64,000 nt of DNA from NCBI GenBank assembly GCA_023443285.1, contig JAEZVB010000111.1, positions 1 to 64,000 of the forward strand, written 5' to 3'. The position numbers and the translations under genes were made by a program. Positions within the stretch are counted from its first letter, which is position 1, and every line of letters begins with the position of its first letter. This stretch comes from Bacillota bacterium. Lineage in GTDB: Bacteria; Bacillota; Negativicutes; Sporomusales; Sporomusaceae. A model generated the notes under the pieces. That model worked only from the letters and a program-made list of their open reading frames with translations, was not told the DNA's origin and did no database searches. This document shows, in pieces, positions 8,217 to 18,814 of the stretch.

Positions 8217-9878
8217 TTGGCTCGACAACCAAACAAAGTACAAATTATTCCCCTGGGCGGGATGGGGGAAATCGGTAAAAACATGACGGTCATTCGATAC
8301 GGTGAAGAGATAATAGTAATTGACTCAGGTCTGATGTTTCCCGAAGACGACATGCTGGGCATTGATCTGGTTATTCCTGATATCACTTATCTGTTGGATA
8401 ATCGTGATTTGGTTAAGGCCATTGTGCTAACACATGGGCACGAAGACCATATTGGTGCATTGCCATATGTACTAAAACAGCTTAACGTACCTGTATACGG
8501 AACTCGCCTGACGCTTGGAATTTTGGAAGGACGGTTAAAGGAAAATAATGTTTCCGCGCAGTTGCATGCTGTTACATCAGGCGATGAAATTCAAATTGGC
8601 AATTTCAAGGTAGGTTTTATTCGGGTAAGTCATAGCATAGCTGATGCGGCGGCTTTATCCATAAAGACTCCTGTAGGTGTAATTGTTCACACTGGTGATT
8701 TTAAGCTTGATCAAACTCCGGTTGATGGTAAAGTTACGGATTTTCATAAGTTTGCCGAACTAGGTGATCAAGGGGTATTGGTGCTTTTAGCCGATAGTAC
8801 TAATGCTGAGCGGCCCGGTTACACGCAGAGTGAAAAATCTGTTGGTGTTACATTTGATGAAACATTCCGAAATGCGCGGGAACGCATTATTATTGCTTCC
8901 TTTTCGTCCAATATTCATCGAATTCAGCAGGCCATAGATACTTCATGCAAATATCGACGCAAGGTGGCTGTGCTTGGTCGCAGTATGGTTAATGTCCTTA
9001 CCATTGCTCTGGAGCAGGGATACTTGAATGTACCAGAAGGTGTGATTATCGATATTGATGAAATCAATAATTATCCTGCATCAGGAATTGTAATTTTGAC
9101 AACTGGTAGCCAGGGTGAACCAATGTCGGCATTAACCAGAATGGCTATGTCAGATCATAAGAAAGTAGAAATTGTCCCAGGAGATACAGTAATTATTTCA
9201 GCAACGCCAATACCTGGGAATGAGAAGTTGGTTTCGCGTACTATAGATTTCCTTTTTAGGCAAGGAGCCGAGGTCGTATATGAGTCAACCTCGGGGATTC
9301 ATGTTTCCGGACATGCTAGTCAAGAGGAATTAAAGTTAATGCATAATCTTATCCGCCCCAAATTTTTTATTCCTGTACATGGCGAATATCGGCACCTAAT
9401 TAAACATTCCCAATTGGCACAAGCCTTGGGTATGCCGAAGGAAAACATCTTTATTGCTGAAAATGGACAAACAATGGAATTCACTAGTGAAAAGGGTGCA
9501 ATCACGAGCAAGGTTACGTCTGGCAATGTTTTGGTTGATGGTCTCGGGGTTGGTGATGTAGGTAATATTGTGCTCCGGGATCGACGGCAACTTTCGCAAG
9601 ATGGGATACTAATTGTTGTTGTGACTATGGATAAACAACGTGGGCAGGTAGCTGCTGGACCAGATATTGTTTCTCGCGGCTTTGTATATGTGCGTGAATC
9701 TGAGCAACTCATGGATGATGCCAAGGAACGAGTGAGACAGGCCTTGGAAAAATGTGAGCTTAATGGTGTTACCGAATGGGCGGCTATTAAATCCAATGTG
9801 CGTGATACGCTTGGCAAATATTTGTATGAGCGTACGCGACGCCGACCTATGATATTGCCTATTATCATGGAAGTATAA
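8217..9878 (+). CDS. rnjB: Ribonuclease J
   Basis: About 553 residues, the standard length for RNase J, a metallo-beta-lactamase/beta-CASP enzyme with endo- and 5'-exonuclease activity in mRNA decay and rRNA maturation. The zinc motif HGHEDHIG lies at about 73-80, HTGDFKLD further on, and the beta-CASP segment SGHAS and HGEYRHL near 350-380. The GGAGG at 8201-8205 supports a TTG start at 8217; a GTG at 8205 overlaps that site. The locus (after dapA, before a TepA-type gene and FtsK) is that of B. subtilis rnjB/ymfA, but assignment to J1 or J2 is by position only. Confidence 0.9.
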   Translation: MARQPNKVQIIPLGGMGEIGKNMTVIRYGEEIIVIDSGLMFPEDDMLGIDLVIPDITYLLDNRDLVKAIVLTHGHEDHIGALPYVLKQLNVPVYGTRLTLGILEGRLKENNVSAQLHAVTSGDEIQIGNFKVGFIRVSHSIADAAALSIKTPVGVIVHTGDFKLDQTPVDGKVTDFHKFAELGDQGVLVLLADSTNAERPGYTQSEKSVGVTFDETFRNARERIIIASFSSNIHRIQQAIDTSCKYRRKVAVLGRSMVNVLTIALEQGYLNVPEGVIIDIDEINNYPASGIVILTTGSQGEPMSALTRMAMSDHKKVEIVPGDTVIISATPIPGNEKLVSRTIDFLFRQGAEVVYESTSGIHVSGHASQEELKLMHNLIRPKFFIPVHGEYRHLIKHSQLAQALGMPKENIFIAENGQTMEFTSEKGAITSKVTSGNVLVDGLGVGDVGNIVLRDRRQLSQDGILIVVVTMDKQRGQVAAGPDIVSRGFVYVRESEQLMDDAKERVRQALEKCELNGVTEWAAIKSNVRDTLGKYLYERTRRRPMILPIIMEV

Positions 9879-9880
9879 TG

Positions 9881-9940
9881 AAGAAGCCTTGTACCAACCT
9901 GCTGAAAACAGTTTGAGTGCTAAGGCTCTTCTTTTTATTT
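9881..9940 (+). terminator. Terminator after RNase J gene
   Basis: AAGAAGCCTT (9881-9890) can pair with AAGGCTCTTCTT (9922-9932), with a small bulge, across a 30-base loop, followed by TTTTTATTTT. Confidence 0.65.
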
Positions 9941-10034
9941 TGCGATTTTAATATAGTATGAAATCCTTAACAGTGATAATACTATCTATGATAAAAACAT
10001 GACTATATAGATAATTTGCTGGAGGGATATTCAT

Positions 10035-10826
10035 ATGATAGTTAATGATAATCCGGTAATTGCTCCTCCGGGTACTAACCCTGAAGAACCACAGATACAT
10101 CCATCGCCAAATGATACTCCAAAAAGAAGCCGGCAGGCTCAAAAAGTGGCAGCAACCGAGACTATCCAAGAATTAGGCGCAACAGAAGTGCCGACTGCGA
10201 AAAGCAATATTCATGTCATGACTATAATTGGTCAGATCGAAGGTCATATGGTGCTTCCTCCCCAAAATAAAACCACCAAATATGAACATGTGATGCCGCA
10301 AATTGTGGCAATTGAACAGTCGAGCGAAATAGATGGGCTGTTGTTAGTGCTAAATACAGTAGGTGGGGATGTCGAAGCCGGATTAGCAATTGCAGAAATG
10401 ATAGCCAGTATGTCCAAACCTACAGTGTCAATAGTATTGGGTGGTGGCCATAGCATCGGTGCACCTATTGCCGTTTCTGCAACGTGTTCCTTTATCGTTG
10501 AAAGTGCGACTATGACCATTCATCCTATTCGACTTACTGGCTTAGTAATTGGAGCACCAAGTTCCTTTGACTACTTGGAAAAGATGCAGGAACGAGTCAA
10601 TAAATTTGTCGTAGGACATTCAAACATTAGTGAAAAGAAATGGAAAGAACTATTGTTTAAAACTGGTGAATTATCTAGGGACATTGGCACATCAGTAGGC
10701 GGCAGAGATGCTGTAAGGTATGGATTAATTGATGAGATAGGCGGCGTATCGCAGGCAATAGATAAATTGCAGGAGCTGATTACTGCACACAAAGCGCATA
10801 AAGAAAGTAAGGGGCTGAAGCAGTAA
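10035..10826 (+). CDS. tepA: TepA-type ClpP-family serine protease
   Basis: 263 residues. After about 55 residues of disordered N-terminus rich in Pro and charged residues comes a ClpP/crotonase-fold protease. The nucleophile is S140 in GGGHSIGAP and the histidine H163 in TIHPIRL. It belongs to the family of B. subtilis TepA (YmfB), proposed to degrade signal peptides or assist secretion; the precise substrate is not known. Genomic order rnjB-tepA-ylzJ-ftsK is the same as in Bacillus. The stop codon overlaps the next start (TAATG). Confidence 0.85.
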   Translation: MIVNDNPVIAPPGTNPEEPQIHPSPNDTPKRSRQAQKVAATETIQELGATEVPTAKSNIHVMTIIGQIEGHMVLPPQNKTTKYEHVMPQIVAIEQSSEIDGLLLVLNTVGGDVEAGLAIAEMIASMSKPTVSIVLGGGHSIGAPIAVSATCSFIVESATMTIHPIRLTGLVIGAPSSFDYLEKMQERVNKFVVGHSNISEKKWKELLFKTGELSRDIGTSVGGRDAVRYGLIDEIGGVSQAIDKLQELITAHKAHKESKGLKQ

Positions 10827-11056
10827 TGGTTCTATGGACAATTGTGCCGGAAGAAACAATATTTGCTGAACATATCGAGCCCATGGTTTATGAAGAGATT
10901 GAATACTCAGGCCAAAAGGTTATGGTGGAAAAAATATCGCAAAATCAATTTCGTGTTATTCGTATACTTACAACAGTTCCAGCCGATTACCTGCGAAATG
11001 AACTACAACCTGGAACAATTATTACATATAAACCAGTAATTGAATCGCTCTCGTAA
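10826..11056 (+). CDS. ylzJ: YlzJ-like protein
   Basis: A 76-residue protein with the YlzJ family pattern WTIVPEETIFAE near the N-terminus. The function is unknown. It overlaps the tepA stop by one base, so the two are translationally coupled, exactly as ylzJ follows tepA in Bacillus. The last codons lie in a hairpin that looks like a terminator. Confidence 0.85.
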   Translation: MVLWTIVPEETIFAEHIEPMVYEEIEYSGQKVMVEKISQNQFRVIRILTTVPADYLRNELQPGTIITYKPVIESLS

Positions 11057-11070
11057 GAGGGCGTTTTATT
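11046..11070 (+). terminator. Short terminator overlapping the ylzJ stop
   Basis: CGCTCT-CGTA-AGAGGGCG forms a compact hairpin with a short bulge, followed by TTTTATTT. The stem includes the last codons of ylzJ. Confidence 0.6.
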
Positions 11071-11144
11071 TATTTGGGCAGGTAAACAAAATAAAGGAAT
11101 TTTTATTATTGCGTAGAACAGAATAATGTTAGAGGTGGTTAACT

Positions 11145-13319
11145 TTGCCTAAATGGTTGAACCATTTAACTCCTGAATTACGGCATGAATTGTTTGGCAT
11201 TACAATGGTTACAGGGGGTATTTTAGCATTAATAAGCCTGATAGGCCTCAATGTAGGTCCGATTGGGTTATTTATATCAAAAATACTGAAATATACTTTT
11301 GGAATTGGTGCTGTTGCTGTTCCGCTGGTGTTTTTTATAGTTGGCTTAAAGTACATTGTGGCCAAGGGGCCAATTGGTTATTCTGTTAGGTTTTGGGGTT
11401 ATTTGCTTTTATATTTAGTGGTGTTAGCAATATATCATCATATCAGGATTCCGGTTGGTCATGAAATAATGCCTGATAGCTTGGTAACCGGTGGCGGATT
11501 AACCGGTGGTATGACGCTTTTTTCCATGCGCAAATTACTAGGGGTGCATGGCTCAATGATTGTACTCTCTGCATTACTACTTTGCTCAATACTGATGACA
11601 ACAACCTGGTCGCTGGCAAAAACACTACTACAGGCCAAAAGTAAGGCCGTAGAAAGTATGACTTCAGCCAAGGAAGCTATAGCTGCTTCGGCAGAAACAA
11701 TTTTCTCAGAGCAAGAAGATATGATGGAACGTCAGCCCATGTTTTACGATCAACAACGAGATGATAAGCCTGAATTTGCTATACAGAAGTATGAAAGAGA
11801 AAGCAGCAGACATAGTAATAAATTAGAACCCGTTATGGAGTCAAAACAGACTCAGGAGCAGCCTATTTCAATTGCTAAAGAAGTATTTGCCGAGAGTAGT
11901 GGTTATAAATTACCGCCGGTGTCATTACTGAAAAAACCAAATCGTCCACGTCAAACTAAAGTACCCAAAGAAGTTGCCGACAATGCTCGGATACTTGAGC
12001 AGACGCTTGATAGCTTTGGGGTAAGTGCTAAAGTTATCAATACTTGTCAGGGACCGACCGTTACTCGTTATGAATTAGAGCCGGCTCCAGGTGTAAAAGT
12101 TAGTAAAATAGTAAATTTAGCCGACGATTTATCTTTAAAATTGGCATCTTCGGGGGTACGGATTGAAGCGCCTATTCCTGGCAAAGCGGCTATTGGTATT
12201 GAAGTACCAAACAAAGAATTATCTGGTGTTGCTTTACGTGAGGTTTTGGAAACTGACGAGTTTCAACGAAACTCTTCTAGTTTGACTGTGGCGCTGGGCA
12301 AAGACATTGCCGGGCAGCCAATTATGGCAGACCTGGCAAAGATGCCGCATTTATTAGTAGCTGGTGCTACTGGATCAGGGAAAAGTGTTTGTATCAATAC
12401 GTTGATTACTAGTATATTATTTAAGACTCGCCCAGATGAAGTTAAATTGGTGCTTATTGATCCTAAGATGGTGGAATTGTCGAATTATAATGGTATTCCG
12501 CATTTGCTAACTCCCGTTGTTACTGATGCCAAGAAAGCTGCATCCGCTTTAAACTGGGCAGTCCAGGAGATGGAACGCCGCTATGAAGTGTTTGCTACAA
12601 CTGGAGTACGTGATATTACTCGGTACAATGAACTTAATCCGGATGGGAAGCTGCCATTGATATTGATTATTATTGATGAGCTTGCTGACTTAATGATGGT
12701 AGCGCCTGTCGATGTAGAGGATGCCATTTGCCGTCTGGCGCAGAAGGCAAGAGCAGCTGGTTTGCATTTAGTTCTTGCTACACAACGGCCTTCTGTTGAT
12801 GTTATCACCGGAACTATTAAAGCTAATGTGCCTTCACGTATTTCTTTTGCAGTTTCATCACAGATTGACTCACGAACTATTTTGGATATGGCTGGAGCTG
12901 AAAAACTCTTAGGCAAAGGCGATATGTTGTTTTATCCTGTTGGAGCCTCTAAGCCTATCAGAGTACAGGGTGCTTTTATCGCTGATAGTGAGGTTGAGGA
13001 CTTAGTAATTTATATTAAAGAACAGGCGGAGCCTGAGTATAATGAAGGTGTAACTACTGTCGAGACTGGCTCTGATACAAAAGTAGAATCAGCTACGTTT
13101 GAGGATGAACTTTTGGAAGAAGCTGTACGCATGGTGCTGGAAACTGGACAAGCGTCTGTATCTATGCTGCAGCGTAAATTTCGGGTTGGTTATACGCGTG
13201 CAGCAAGGCTAATTGATACTATGGAAGAAATGAAAATTGTAGGGCCTAATATTGGCAGTAAAGCTCGAGAAATAATTATGACGTCAGAACAAGTATATTC
13301 AAGATATTTCAAAAAATAA
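11145..13319 (+). CDS. ftsK: DNA translocase FtsK/SpoIIIE
   Basis: 724 residues. Four hydrophobic helices occupy about residues 15-165, then comes an acidic/Gln-rich linker (to about 255), the alpha domain, and the RecA-like motor with Walker A GATGSGKS at about 405-412 and Walker [15 protein letters not shown]-terminal winged-helix gamma domain ([20 protein letters not shown]) reads DNA polarity. The hexameric pump moves chromosomal DNA through the division or sporulation septum. The start is TTG at 11145 after AGAGGTGG. Gene position matches B. subtilis spoIIIE; whether it serves vegetative division, sporulation or both cannot be told. Confidence 0.94.
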   Translation: MPKWLNHLTPELRHELFGITMVTGGILALISLIGLNVGPIGLFISKILKYTFGIGAVAVPLVFFIVGLKYIVAKGPIGYSVRFWGYLLLYLVVLAIYHHIRIPVGHEIMPDSLVTGGGLTGGMTLFSMRKLLGVHGSMIVLSALLLCSILMTTTWSLAKTLLQAKSKAVESMTSAKEAIAASAETIFSEQEDMMERQPMFYDQQRDDKPEFAIQKYERESSRHSNKLEPVMESKQTQEQPISIAKEVFAESSGYKLPPVSLLKKPNRPRQTKVPKEVADNARILEQTLDSFGVSAKVINTCQGPTVTRYELEPAPGVKVSKIVNLADDLSLKLASSGVRIEAPIPGKAAIGIEVPNKELSGVALREVLETDEFQRNSSSLTVALGKDIAGQPIMADLAKMPHLLVAGATGSGKSVCINTLITSILFKTRPDEVKLVLIDPKMVELSNYNGIPHLLTPVVTDAKKAASALNWAVQEMERRYEVFATTGVRDITRYNELNPDGKLPLILIIIDELADLMMVAPVDVEDAICRLAQKARAAGLHLVLATQRPSVDVITGTIKANVPSRISFAVSSQIDSRTILDMAGAEKLLGKGDMLFYPVGASKPIRVQGAFIADSEVEDLVIYIKEQAEPEYNEGVTTVETGSDTKVESATFEDELLEEAVRMVLETGQASVSMLQRKFRVGYTRAARLIDTMEEMKIVGPNIGSKAREIIMTSEQVYSRYFKK

Positions 13320-13370
13320 ATTTGCTTTTATGCTTACGGCATTTTATACAGGGCAGAATAGTAGTGGTGA

Positions 13371-14420
13371 TTGATAGTGCATAACATAATTAAAGTTGAA
13401 GAAGCAGTGATACTAGATAAAGCAGTTTTTATCGATGTGCGTTCACCTATAGAGTATGAAGGGGGGCATATACCCGGTGCCGTAAACATTCCCTTGTTTG
13501 ATGATGAGGAACGAGCTCAAGTCGGAACTATCTATAGACAAGTAAGTGTTGAAGATGCTAAACATCTGGGATTGTCTTTTGTTTCTGCAAAGTTACCAGA
13601 TATCATTGGTCGAATTCGCCAGCTTAACCAAGAAGAGCGAAAAGTAATTATATATTGCTGGCGGGGAGGTATGCGTTCTAAATCAATAGTGGGTGTGCTG
13701 GACATGATGGGGATTACAGCGACGCAGCTTGTGGGAGGATATAAAGCGTATCGTCAGTATGTCTTAGACAGACTGAGACAATTTGAAGTTAAACCGGAAA
13801 TTTTAGTTCTTTGTGGTTCAACAGGAACTGGAAAAACGTTAGTATTGAAGCAACTGGCTAATTGTAATATTCCAGTGATTGACCTTGAGCGTTTAGCCAA
13901 TCACCGAGGTTCGGTTTTTGGTCAAATCGGCTTAGGAAAGTCAGCAACAGCCCAAAATTTTGATGCAAATTTGCTTGTTGAGCTTGATAAGCTGAATAAT
14001 CAGGCATATATAATAGTAGAGTGTGAAAGTAAACGTATTGGTAATGTATACTTACCAGAATGTTTATTTAGCGCTATGAACCAGGGAAAAAAAATATTGC
14101 TGTCTGCTAGTGTGGAAGTAAGAGTAAAGAGATTGATAGAGGAATATCTGGATATTTACAATGTTAATAGTAATGCGGTAATTAGTAGCATTGAGTCATT
14201 ACGCAGACGCTTAGGCAATAAGAAAACCGATAAGTTGATAAATGAATTTGAATCAGGGCAAATTCGAGAGGTTGTTACGACCTTGCTCGTAGAATACTAT
14301 GATCCAATGTATGGTTACGAGAATTCAAAAATTACAGATTATGATTTAGCAGTAAATGCTGATAATACTGAGCAGGCTACAAAAATGATAATCCAATACT
14401 TACAACAGTTTGGGAGGTAG
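13371..14420 (+). CDS. mnmH: tRNA 2-selenouridine synthase
   Basis: 349 residues with the two-domain MnmH (SelU/YbbB) architecture. An N-terminal rhodanese domain has its active cysteine, C96, in YCWRGGMRS. A P-loop domain follows with Walker A GSTGTGKT at 149-156. The enzyme converts 2-thiouridine at the wobble position of tRNA to 2-selenouridine using selenophosphate, via a geranylated intermediate. Its presence implies that the organism has selD elsewhere. Start TTG 13371 is weakly supported; GTG 13377 is equally possible. Confidence 0.92.
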   Translation: MIVHNIIKVEEAVILDKAVFIDVRSPIEYEGGHIPGAVNIPLFDDEERAQVGTIYRQVSVEDAKHLGLSFVSAKLPDIIGRIRQLNQEERKVIIYCWRGGMRSKSIVGVLDMMGITATQLVGGYKAYRQYVLDRLRQFEVKPEILVLCGSTGTGKTLVLKQLANCNIPVIDLERLANHRGSVFGQIGLGKSATAQNFDANLLVELDKLNNQAYIIVECESKRIGNVYLPECLFSAMNQGKKILLSASVEVRVKRLIEEYLDIYNVNSNAVISSIESLRRRLGNKKTDKLINEFESGQIREVVTTLLVEYYDPMYGYENSKITDYDLAVNADNTEQATKMIIQYLQQFGR

Positions 14421-14425
14421 TTGTT

Positions 14426-15205
14426 TTGCAAACAGTAGGGGAAATTTTACGTGCTGAACGTTTGAAAAAATCTTTGTCAATTAAAGATGTTGAAAGTACT
14501 ATAAGTATTAGGGCACTTTATCTTAACGCTATTGAAGAAGGAAACTACGATGTAGTCCCTGGGGAAGTATATTTAAAAGGTTTTATTCGTAACTATGCTA
14601 CCTTTTTGGGTCTTGATTCCCAGGCGGTAATGGAGTTATATCGTCAGAATAAAGAGCAACCAAAGGAACATGAGATTGAAGAGAAGTCGCAAGAGGTCAA
14701 AACGGTAAGAGCGGTAAAAACATCATCCCCGAGCAAAGACGGAAGTAACGGTTTGACGAAATGGGTTACCGTAGGAGTTATTGTCGCTTTCATTGTAGGG
14801 GGATTTATTTGGTGGTCATCAGAGAGTCAACAACCTTCTCCGGTTCCGTCGCCATCAACCCAGCAGCAACCACCATCGGCAAAGGTGCAACAGGGAACTC
14901 AGACCAGTCCATCGGTTCCGCCTGCTCAATCTGTCACTCCAACAAAGCCTGAGAATAAAGTGATTGTAACTGCTAAATTTAGTGCGCCGTGTTGGACACA
15001 AATAACAGCAGATGGTAAAGCGGTATATGAGGGAACTCCCAAAAATGGGGAATCAATTACGTGGGAAGCAACAGATAAACTGTCAGTAAAATTTGGCAAT
15101 GCCGGTGTTGTTGATTTAGTATATAACGGCAAACCGGTGGGGAAACTTGGTGGTAATGGTGAAGTTGTTGTCAAAACCTTTACATCGACAGGAATTATAC
15201 AATAG
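14426..15205 (+). CDS. RodZ-like helix-turn-helix membrane protein
   Basis: 259 residues in the RodZ arrangement: a cytoplasmic HTH_25 domain (about 1-70, beginning VGEILRAERLKKSLSIKDVE), a charged linker, one transmembrane helix (112-130, WVTVGVIVAFIVGGFIWW), a Pro/Gln/Ser-rich periplasmic-type linker (135-175) and a C-terminal DUF4115 beta domain. RodZ links MreB filaments to the cell-wall elongation machinery. In B. subtilis the equivalent (ymfM) also lies between ftsK and cinA-recA. The start is TTG 14426, five bases after mnmH, behind GGGAGG. Confidence 0.85.
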   Translation: MQTVGEILRAERLKKSLSIKDVESTISIRALYLNAIEEGNYDVVPGEVYLKGFIRNYATFLGLDSQAVMELYRQNKEQPKEHEIEEKSQEVKTVRAVKTSSPSKDGSNGLTKWVTVGVIVAFIVGGFIWWSSESQQPSPVPSPSTQQQPPSAKVQQGTQTSPSVPPAQSVTPTKPENKVIVTAKFSAPCWTQITADGKAVYEGTPKNGESITWEATDKLSVKFGNAGVVDLVYNGKPVGKLGGNGEVVVKTFTSTGIIQ

Positions 15206-15226
15206 GAATGAGGTAAATCTAGCAAC

Positions 15227-17128
15227 ATGACTGACTTTTTACCAATGACTAAGAAGGATATGGCTAAACGGGGCTGGGAGCAGTTGGACTTTCTCTTCAT
15301 AAGTGGGGATGCCTATGTCGACCATCCTAGCTTTGGTCCTGCAATTATTTGTAGGTTGCTAGAAAAGTATGGATACAAGGTTGGGATTATTGCCCAGCCA
15401 GATTGGCGTTCGACTACTGATTTTAAACGCTTAGGAAAGCCACGGTTAGGAATATTAGTTTCAGCAGGCAATCTTGACTCTATGATTAATAAATTTACGG
15501 CAGCTAAAAAGTATCGCAGTACAGATAACTATTCGCCCGGAGGCCAGGCTGGACTTAGGCCGGAACGGGCGACAATTGTTTATTGCAACAGAGTGAGGGA
15601 GATCTGGAAGCATACCCCGCTGATAATTGGCGGAATTGAAGCTAGTCTAAGGAGATTTGCTCATTATGATTATTGGTCAGATGCTGTAAGGAGATCTATT
15701 TTGATTGATAGTCGAGCAGATCTGCTGATATATGGAATGGGCGAAAGTCAAATTAAAGAATTGGCAACCCAATTATCTGCAGGTATACCTATTAACAATA
15801 TCCGGGATATACCAGGAACATGTTATCCTACCGAATCAATAGAGCATCTATGGGAGTATGTCGAAACACCCAGTTATCAGGATGTCAGTACAAATAAGAG
15901 GCTTTTTGCAGAAGCTTTTAAAATCCAGTACTTAGAGCAGGATGCCATTCGGGGCAAGACCATCGCTCAAGGACATGGGGAACAGTATATAGTGCAAAAT
16001 CCTCCAGCTATGCCGCTGACCACCACTGAGATGGATGAAATATATGATTTGCCGTATCAACGAACCTATCATCCTTCTTATATAACGGCGGGAGGTATTC
16101 CGGCTATCCAGGAAGTAAAGTTTAGTATCATTAGTCACCGAGGCTGCTATGGAAGTTGCTCTTTTTGCGCATTATATGCCCATCAAGGAAGAATGATCCA
16201 AAGCCGCAGTCAGGAATCGATATTACAGGAAGCTAGACAAATAGTAAAGTTGCCGGACTTCAAAGGCTATATCCATGACGTTGGTGGCCCAACGGCAAAT
16301 TTTCGTCACCCTGCGTGTGAACAGCAGGCAGAAAGAGGAACTTGCCGAGGTAAGCAATGTTTATTTCCTAATGCCTGTAAGAGCTTAAATACAGATCATC
16401 AGGAATATCTAGAATTACTTAGAGCAATTCGACAAATACCTGGGATAAAAAAAGTCTTTGTTCGATCAGGATTGCGGTATGATTATTTATTAGCTGCTAA
16501 TGATAAAGAGTTTTTGCGCGAGTTATGCGAACACCATGTTAGTGGGCAATTGAAGATTGCGCCAGAACATATTTCACCTAAAGTTACAAAACTTATGGGC
16601 AAATCAGGAAGAGATGTCTATTTAAAATTTAAAAAGGTCTATGAAGAAATTAATAAAAAAATAGGCAAAAAACAGTATTTAGTACCCTACTTTATGTCTA
16701 GCCACCCGGGATCTGGACTGAAAGAGGCCATAGAAATGGCTGAATTTCTGCGTGATACTGGCGATCGACCGGAACAAGTACAAGACTTTATTCCAACTCC
16801 CGGAAGTTTATCAACATGTATGTACTATACGGGAGTTCATCCACTAACCGGAGAAAAAGTCGATGTTGCGAAGAATCCACATGACAAAAGCTTACAGCGT
16901 GCTTTACTGCAATATCGTGATCCTAAAAACTACAAGCTTGTTTATGAAGCGCTTATTAAAGCAGACCGCAAAGATTTAATTGGTTATGAACCAAATTGTT
17001 TAATCAGACCCCCACGCAACCAACAGCCTTTGGTTAGTAAAGGGAAAAGGGAAACGATAAATAAGGATCGTAAATTTAGTAATTCCAGAAATAAAGCAAC
17101 AAAAAAGAAAACTAGATTAAAACGCTAG
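15227..17128 (+). CDS. YgiQ family radical SAM protein
   Basis: 633 residues, UPF0313/YgiQ. The radical-SAM iron-sulfur motif is CYGSCSFC at about residues 306-313, preceded by the YgiQ N-terminal domain and followed by a conserved Cys-rich segment ([24 protein letters not shown], read in parts). The C-terminus is Lys/Arg-rich. The reaction catalysed by YgiQ proteins is not established. It starts at ATG 15227, 21 bp after the RodZ-like gene, and probably belongs to the same transcript. Confidence 0.9.
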   Translation: MTDFLPMTKKDMAKRGWEQLDFLFISGDAYVDHPSFGPAIICRLLEKYGYKVGIIAQPDWRSTTDFKRLGKPRLGILVSAGNLDSMINKFTAAKKYRSTDNYSPGGQAGLRPERATIVYCNRVREIWKHTPLIIGGIEASLRRFAHYDYWSDAVRRSILIDSRADLLIYGMGESQIKELATQLSAGIPINNIRDIPGTCYPTESIEHLWEYVETPSYQDVSTNKRLFAEAFKIQYLEQDAIRGKTIAQGHGEQYIVQNPPAMPLTTTEMDEIYDLPYQRTYHPSYITAGGIPAIQEVKFSIISHRGCYGSCSFCALYAHQGRMIQSRSQESILQEARQIVKLPDFKGYIHDVGGPTANFRHPACEQQAERGTCRGKQCLFPNACKSLNTDHQEYLELLRAIRQIPGIKKVFVRSGLRYDYLLAANDKEFLRELCEHHVSGQLKIAPEHISPKVTKLMGKSGRDVYLKFKKVYEEINKKIGKKQYLVPYFMSSHPGSGLKEAIEMAEFLRDTGDRPEQVQDFIPTPGSLSTCMYYTGVHPLTGEKVDVAKNPHDKSLQRALLQYRDPKNYKLVYEALIKADRKDLIGYEPNCLIRPPRNQQPLVSKGKRETINKDRKFSNSRNKATKKKTRLKR

Positions 17129-17169
17129 TCTTCTTTTAGTACTAGGCCATATTCATTCCCCGGCAAATG

Positions 17170-17220
17170 AGACTAAGCTCCAGATGAGGTAAAAACCCAT
17201 CAGTAGTTTTAGTCTTTTAT
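17170..17220. terminator. Bidirectional terminator between convergent genes
   Basis: AGACTAA (17170-17176) pairs with TTAGTCT (17209-17215), with an inner stem GATGAGGT / ACCCATC. It is flanked by T on the plus side and serves the YgiQ gene from the left and the minus-strand membrane protein from the right. Confidence 0.6.
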
Positions 17221-17595
17221 AAAACCAAATGCTTGGCGGCAGTCTTTTGATAAAAGATAGATAGCGATTAAACCATGTGGGACGACTGTTATAATACCCA
17301 TGGTCATGCTGTAACCAAACATGACTACAAGCCCAATGATAACAAATAATATAGATAGCCCTAACTCAAACAAGCGAGCCCAACGCTTAAGTTTCAATAA
17401 CCCAAAAGCGGGAATAGCATATAGGAGTACCGCGACAAAGGAATTAAAGGCGGCATTTGGATTATTGTGCACCAGTCCGTCATAAATACCAAATGCATAA
17501 CCAATAGCAATAATAAACAAAAAAATTACGACAGTAATCAAACCTGAAGTCAAAGCCGGGGGGAAAAAAGACCGTAATAAGGGCTTATCTGTCAA
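17209..17595 (-). CDS. Small polytopic membrane protein of unknown function
   Basis: 128 residues with four predicted membrane helices (about 14-36, 50-68, 73-93 and 96-114) and a short basic/polar loop KLKRWARLFE between the second and third. It starts at TTG 17595 behind AAGGAG on the minus strand. It is the only minus-strand gene for about 30 kb on either side, apart from the recombinase, so it stands alone in its own transcription unit. I do not recognise a family. Confidence 0.7.
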   Translation of the reverse strand: MTDKPLLRSFFPPALTSGLITVVIFLFIIAIGYAFGIYDGLVHNNPNAAFNSFVAVLLYAIPAFGLLKLKRWARLFELGLSILFVIIGLVVMFGYSMTMGIITVVPHGLIAIYLLSKDCRQAFGFIKD

Positions 17596-17680
17596 AACTA
17601 AACAACTCCTTTCATGGCTATTATTGTAGCATAATGAGGGACATTTTAAAACAAGTATATTTCATAGAAGGGATTTAACC

Positions 17681-17709
17681 TTGCATAAAGAAGAAAAAAA
17701 GGGTATAGT
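17681..17709 (+). promoter_or_regulatory. Sigma-A promoter for solute-binding protein gene
   Basis: TTGCAT (17681-17686) and TATAGT (17704-17709) are spaced by 17 bp, about 45 bp upstream of the ATG at 17756. Confidence 0.6.
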
Positions 17710-17755
17710 ATAAATGTTTGCCTTAGTTGTTAACTAGATTGTGCGGGGGTAAATT

Positions 17756-18784
17756 ATGAAACGTTATCTGCCATTACTGGTAATATCATTTTTAGTTATG
17801 CTGATCATTACTGGTACTACTTATCTTATAGGATATGCAGGTAAACAAAATAAAAGCAGTTTGCCAACGCTTACTGTATATACAACGTTGCCGATTGAAC
17901 AAGTAGATGTCTTGGCTCAGGAATATGAAAAAATTGCAAAGGTTAGGGTTAATATTGTACCGTTGCCAGAAAAGGACTTGTTTGCTAGGTTAATAGAAGA
18001 ATCAACAGACACAAAAGCGGATGTTATTCTTGCTAACCGGAAAACGTTAAAACAAGCCCGAAGCAGTGCTTTATTGATACCTTATCAATCAGAGTACACA
18101 GATATAATACCAAACAGATTCCAAGATACCGATGGCTATTGGGTAGGAGTTTGGTATGATCCAATAATTTTTGCAGCCAATCAAGATTATTTAAAGACTG
18201 CGGTGAAAAAACCAACGAAGTGGTCTGATTTATTATTAGATTCTAAGCTGAGATTTGGTATGACGGATTTTCTTGCCGCCGATGCTGCTGCCAATCTATT
18301 GTACACTCTAGTTGCAGCAAATGGGGAGGAACAGACCTTGGAATTTCTTAAGAAGATTCATCCTCAAGTTGTGCAATATGCTAAATTCTTGGCAACACCA
18401 GCTCGAATGGCCAGCATGGGAGAAGTTGACTTGGCTGTATCTGTCCAGAGTGAGGCTATGCGTTATGTTAAAGATGGTTTTCCTTTGCAAATTATCTATC
18501 CAGAGGCAGGAACAGCTTTTTTATTGACTGGAGTGGGACTAGTTAGAGGCGCTGCTCATGCGACTGAGGGAAAACAATTTATTGATTGGCTTACTCAGGA
18601 TAGTGCACTTTCAATTATGGCACAACATAAATTTTATTTTATGCCAACTAGTGCACAAGCGCAGACGAATCGTGAACATGCCGCGAACAATATACAATTA
18701 CTTGACCACCATGATATGTATTCTTCTGAGCAGCAACATAGAATATTGGATAAATGGGTACAAGCACGTTTGGGGATAAAGTAA
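17756..18784 (+). CDS. Extracellular solute-binding protein (Fe3+/polyamine-type, orphan)
   Basis: 342 residues. It has an N-terminal hydrophobic segment (5-27) that acts as signal or membrane anchor and no lipobox cysteine. A periplasmic-binding-protein type 2 fold follows: LTVYTTLPIEQVDVLAQEYEK at the start of the mature part, and the GYWVGVWYDPIIFAAN hinge segment. This resembles iron(III)-binding AfuA/FutA-type proteins, but the ligand cannot be read from sequence. No ABC permease or ATPase gene is nearby, so it must work with a system encoded elsewhere or act as a sensor. It ends 30 bp before rimO. Confidence 0.8.
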   Translation: MKRYLPLLVISFLVMLIITGTTYLIGYAGKQNKSSLPTLTVYTTLPIEQVDVLAQEYEKIAKVRVNIVPLPEKDLFARLIEESTDTKADVILANRKTLKQARSSALLIPYQSEYTDIIPNRFQDTDGYWVGVWYDPIIFAANQDYLKTAVKKPTKWSDLLLDSKLRFGMTDFLAADAAANLLYTLVAANGEEQTLEFLKKIHPQVVQYAKFLATPARMASMGEVDLAVSVQSEAMRYVKDGFPLQIIYPEAGTAFLLTGVGLVRGAAHATEGKQFIDWLTQDSALSIMAQHKFYFMPTSAQAQTNREHAANNIQLLDHHDMYSSEQQHRILDKWVQARLGIK

Positions 18785-18814
18785 GGCTTGCCGGATAAAA
18801 TAGGAGGAAGACCT

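Noticed and set aside
9320..9868. 182-codon minus-strand ORF inside the RNase J gene
   Set aside because: It is antisense to a strongly conserved gene, has Ser/Arg-rich composition typical of a shadow frame, and no ribosome-binding site.
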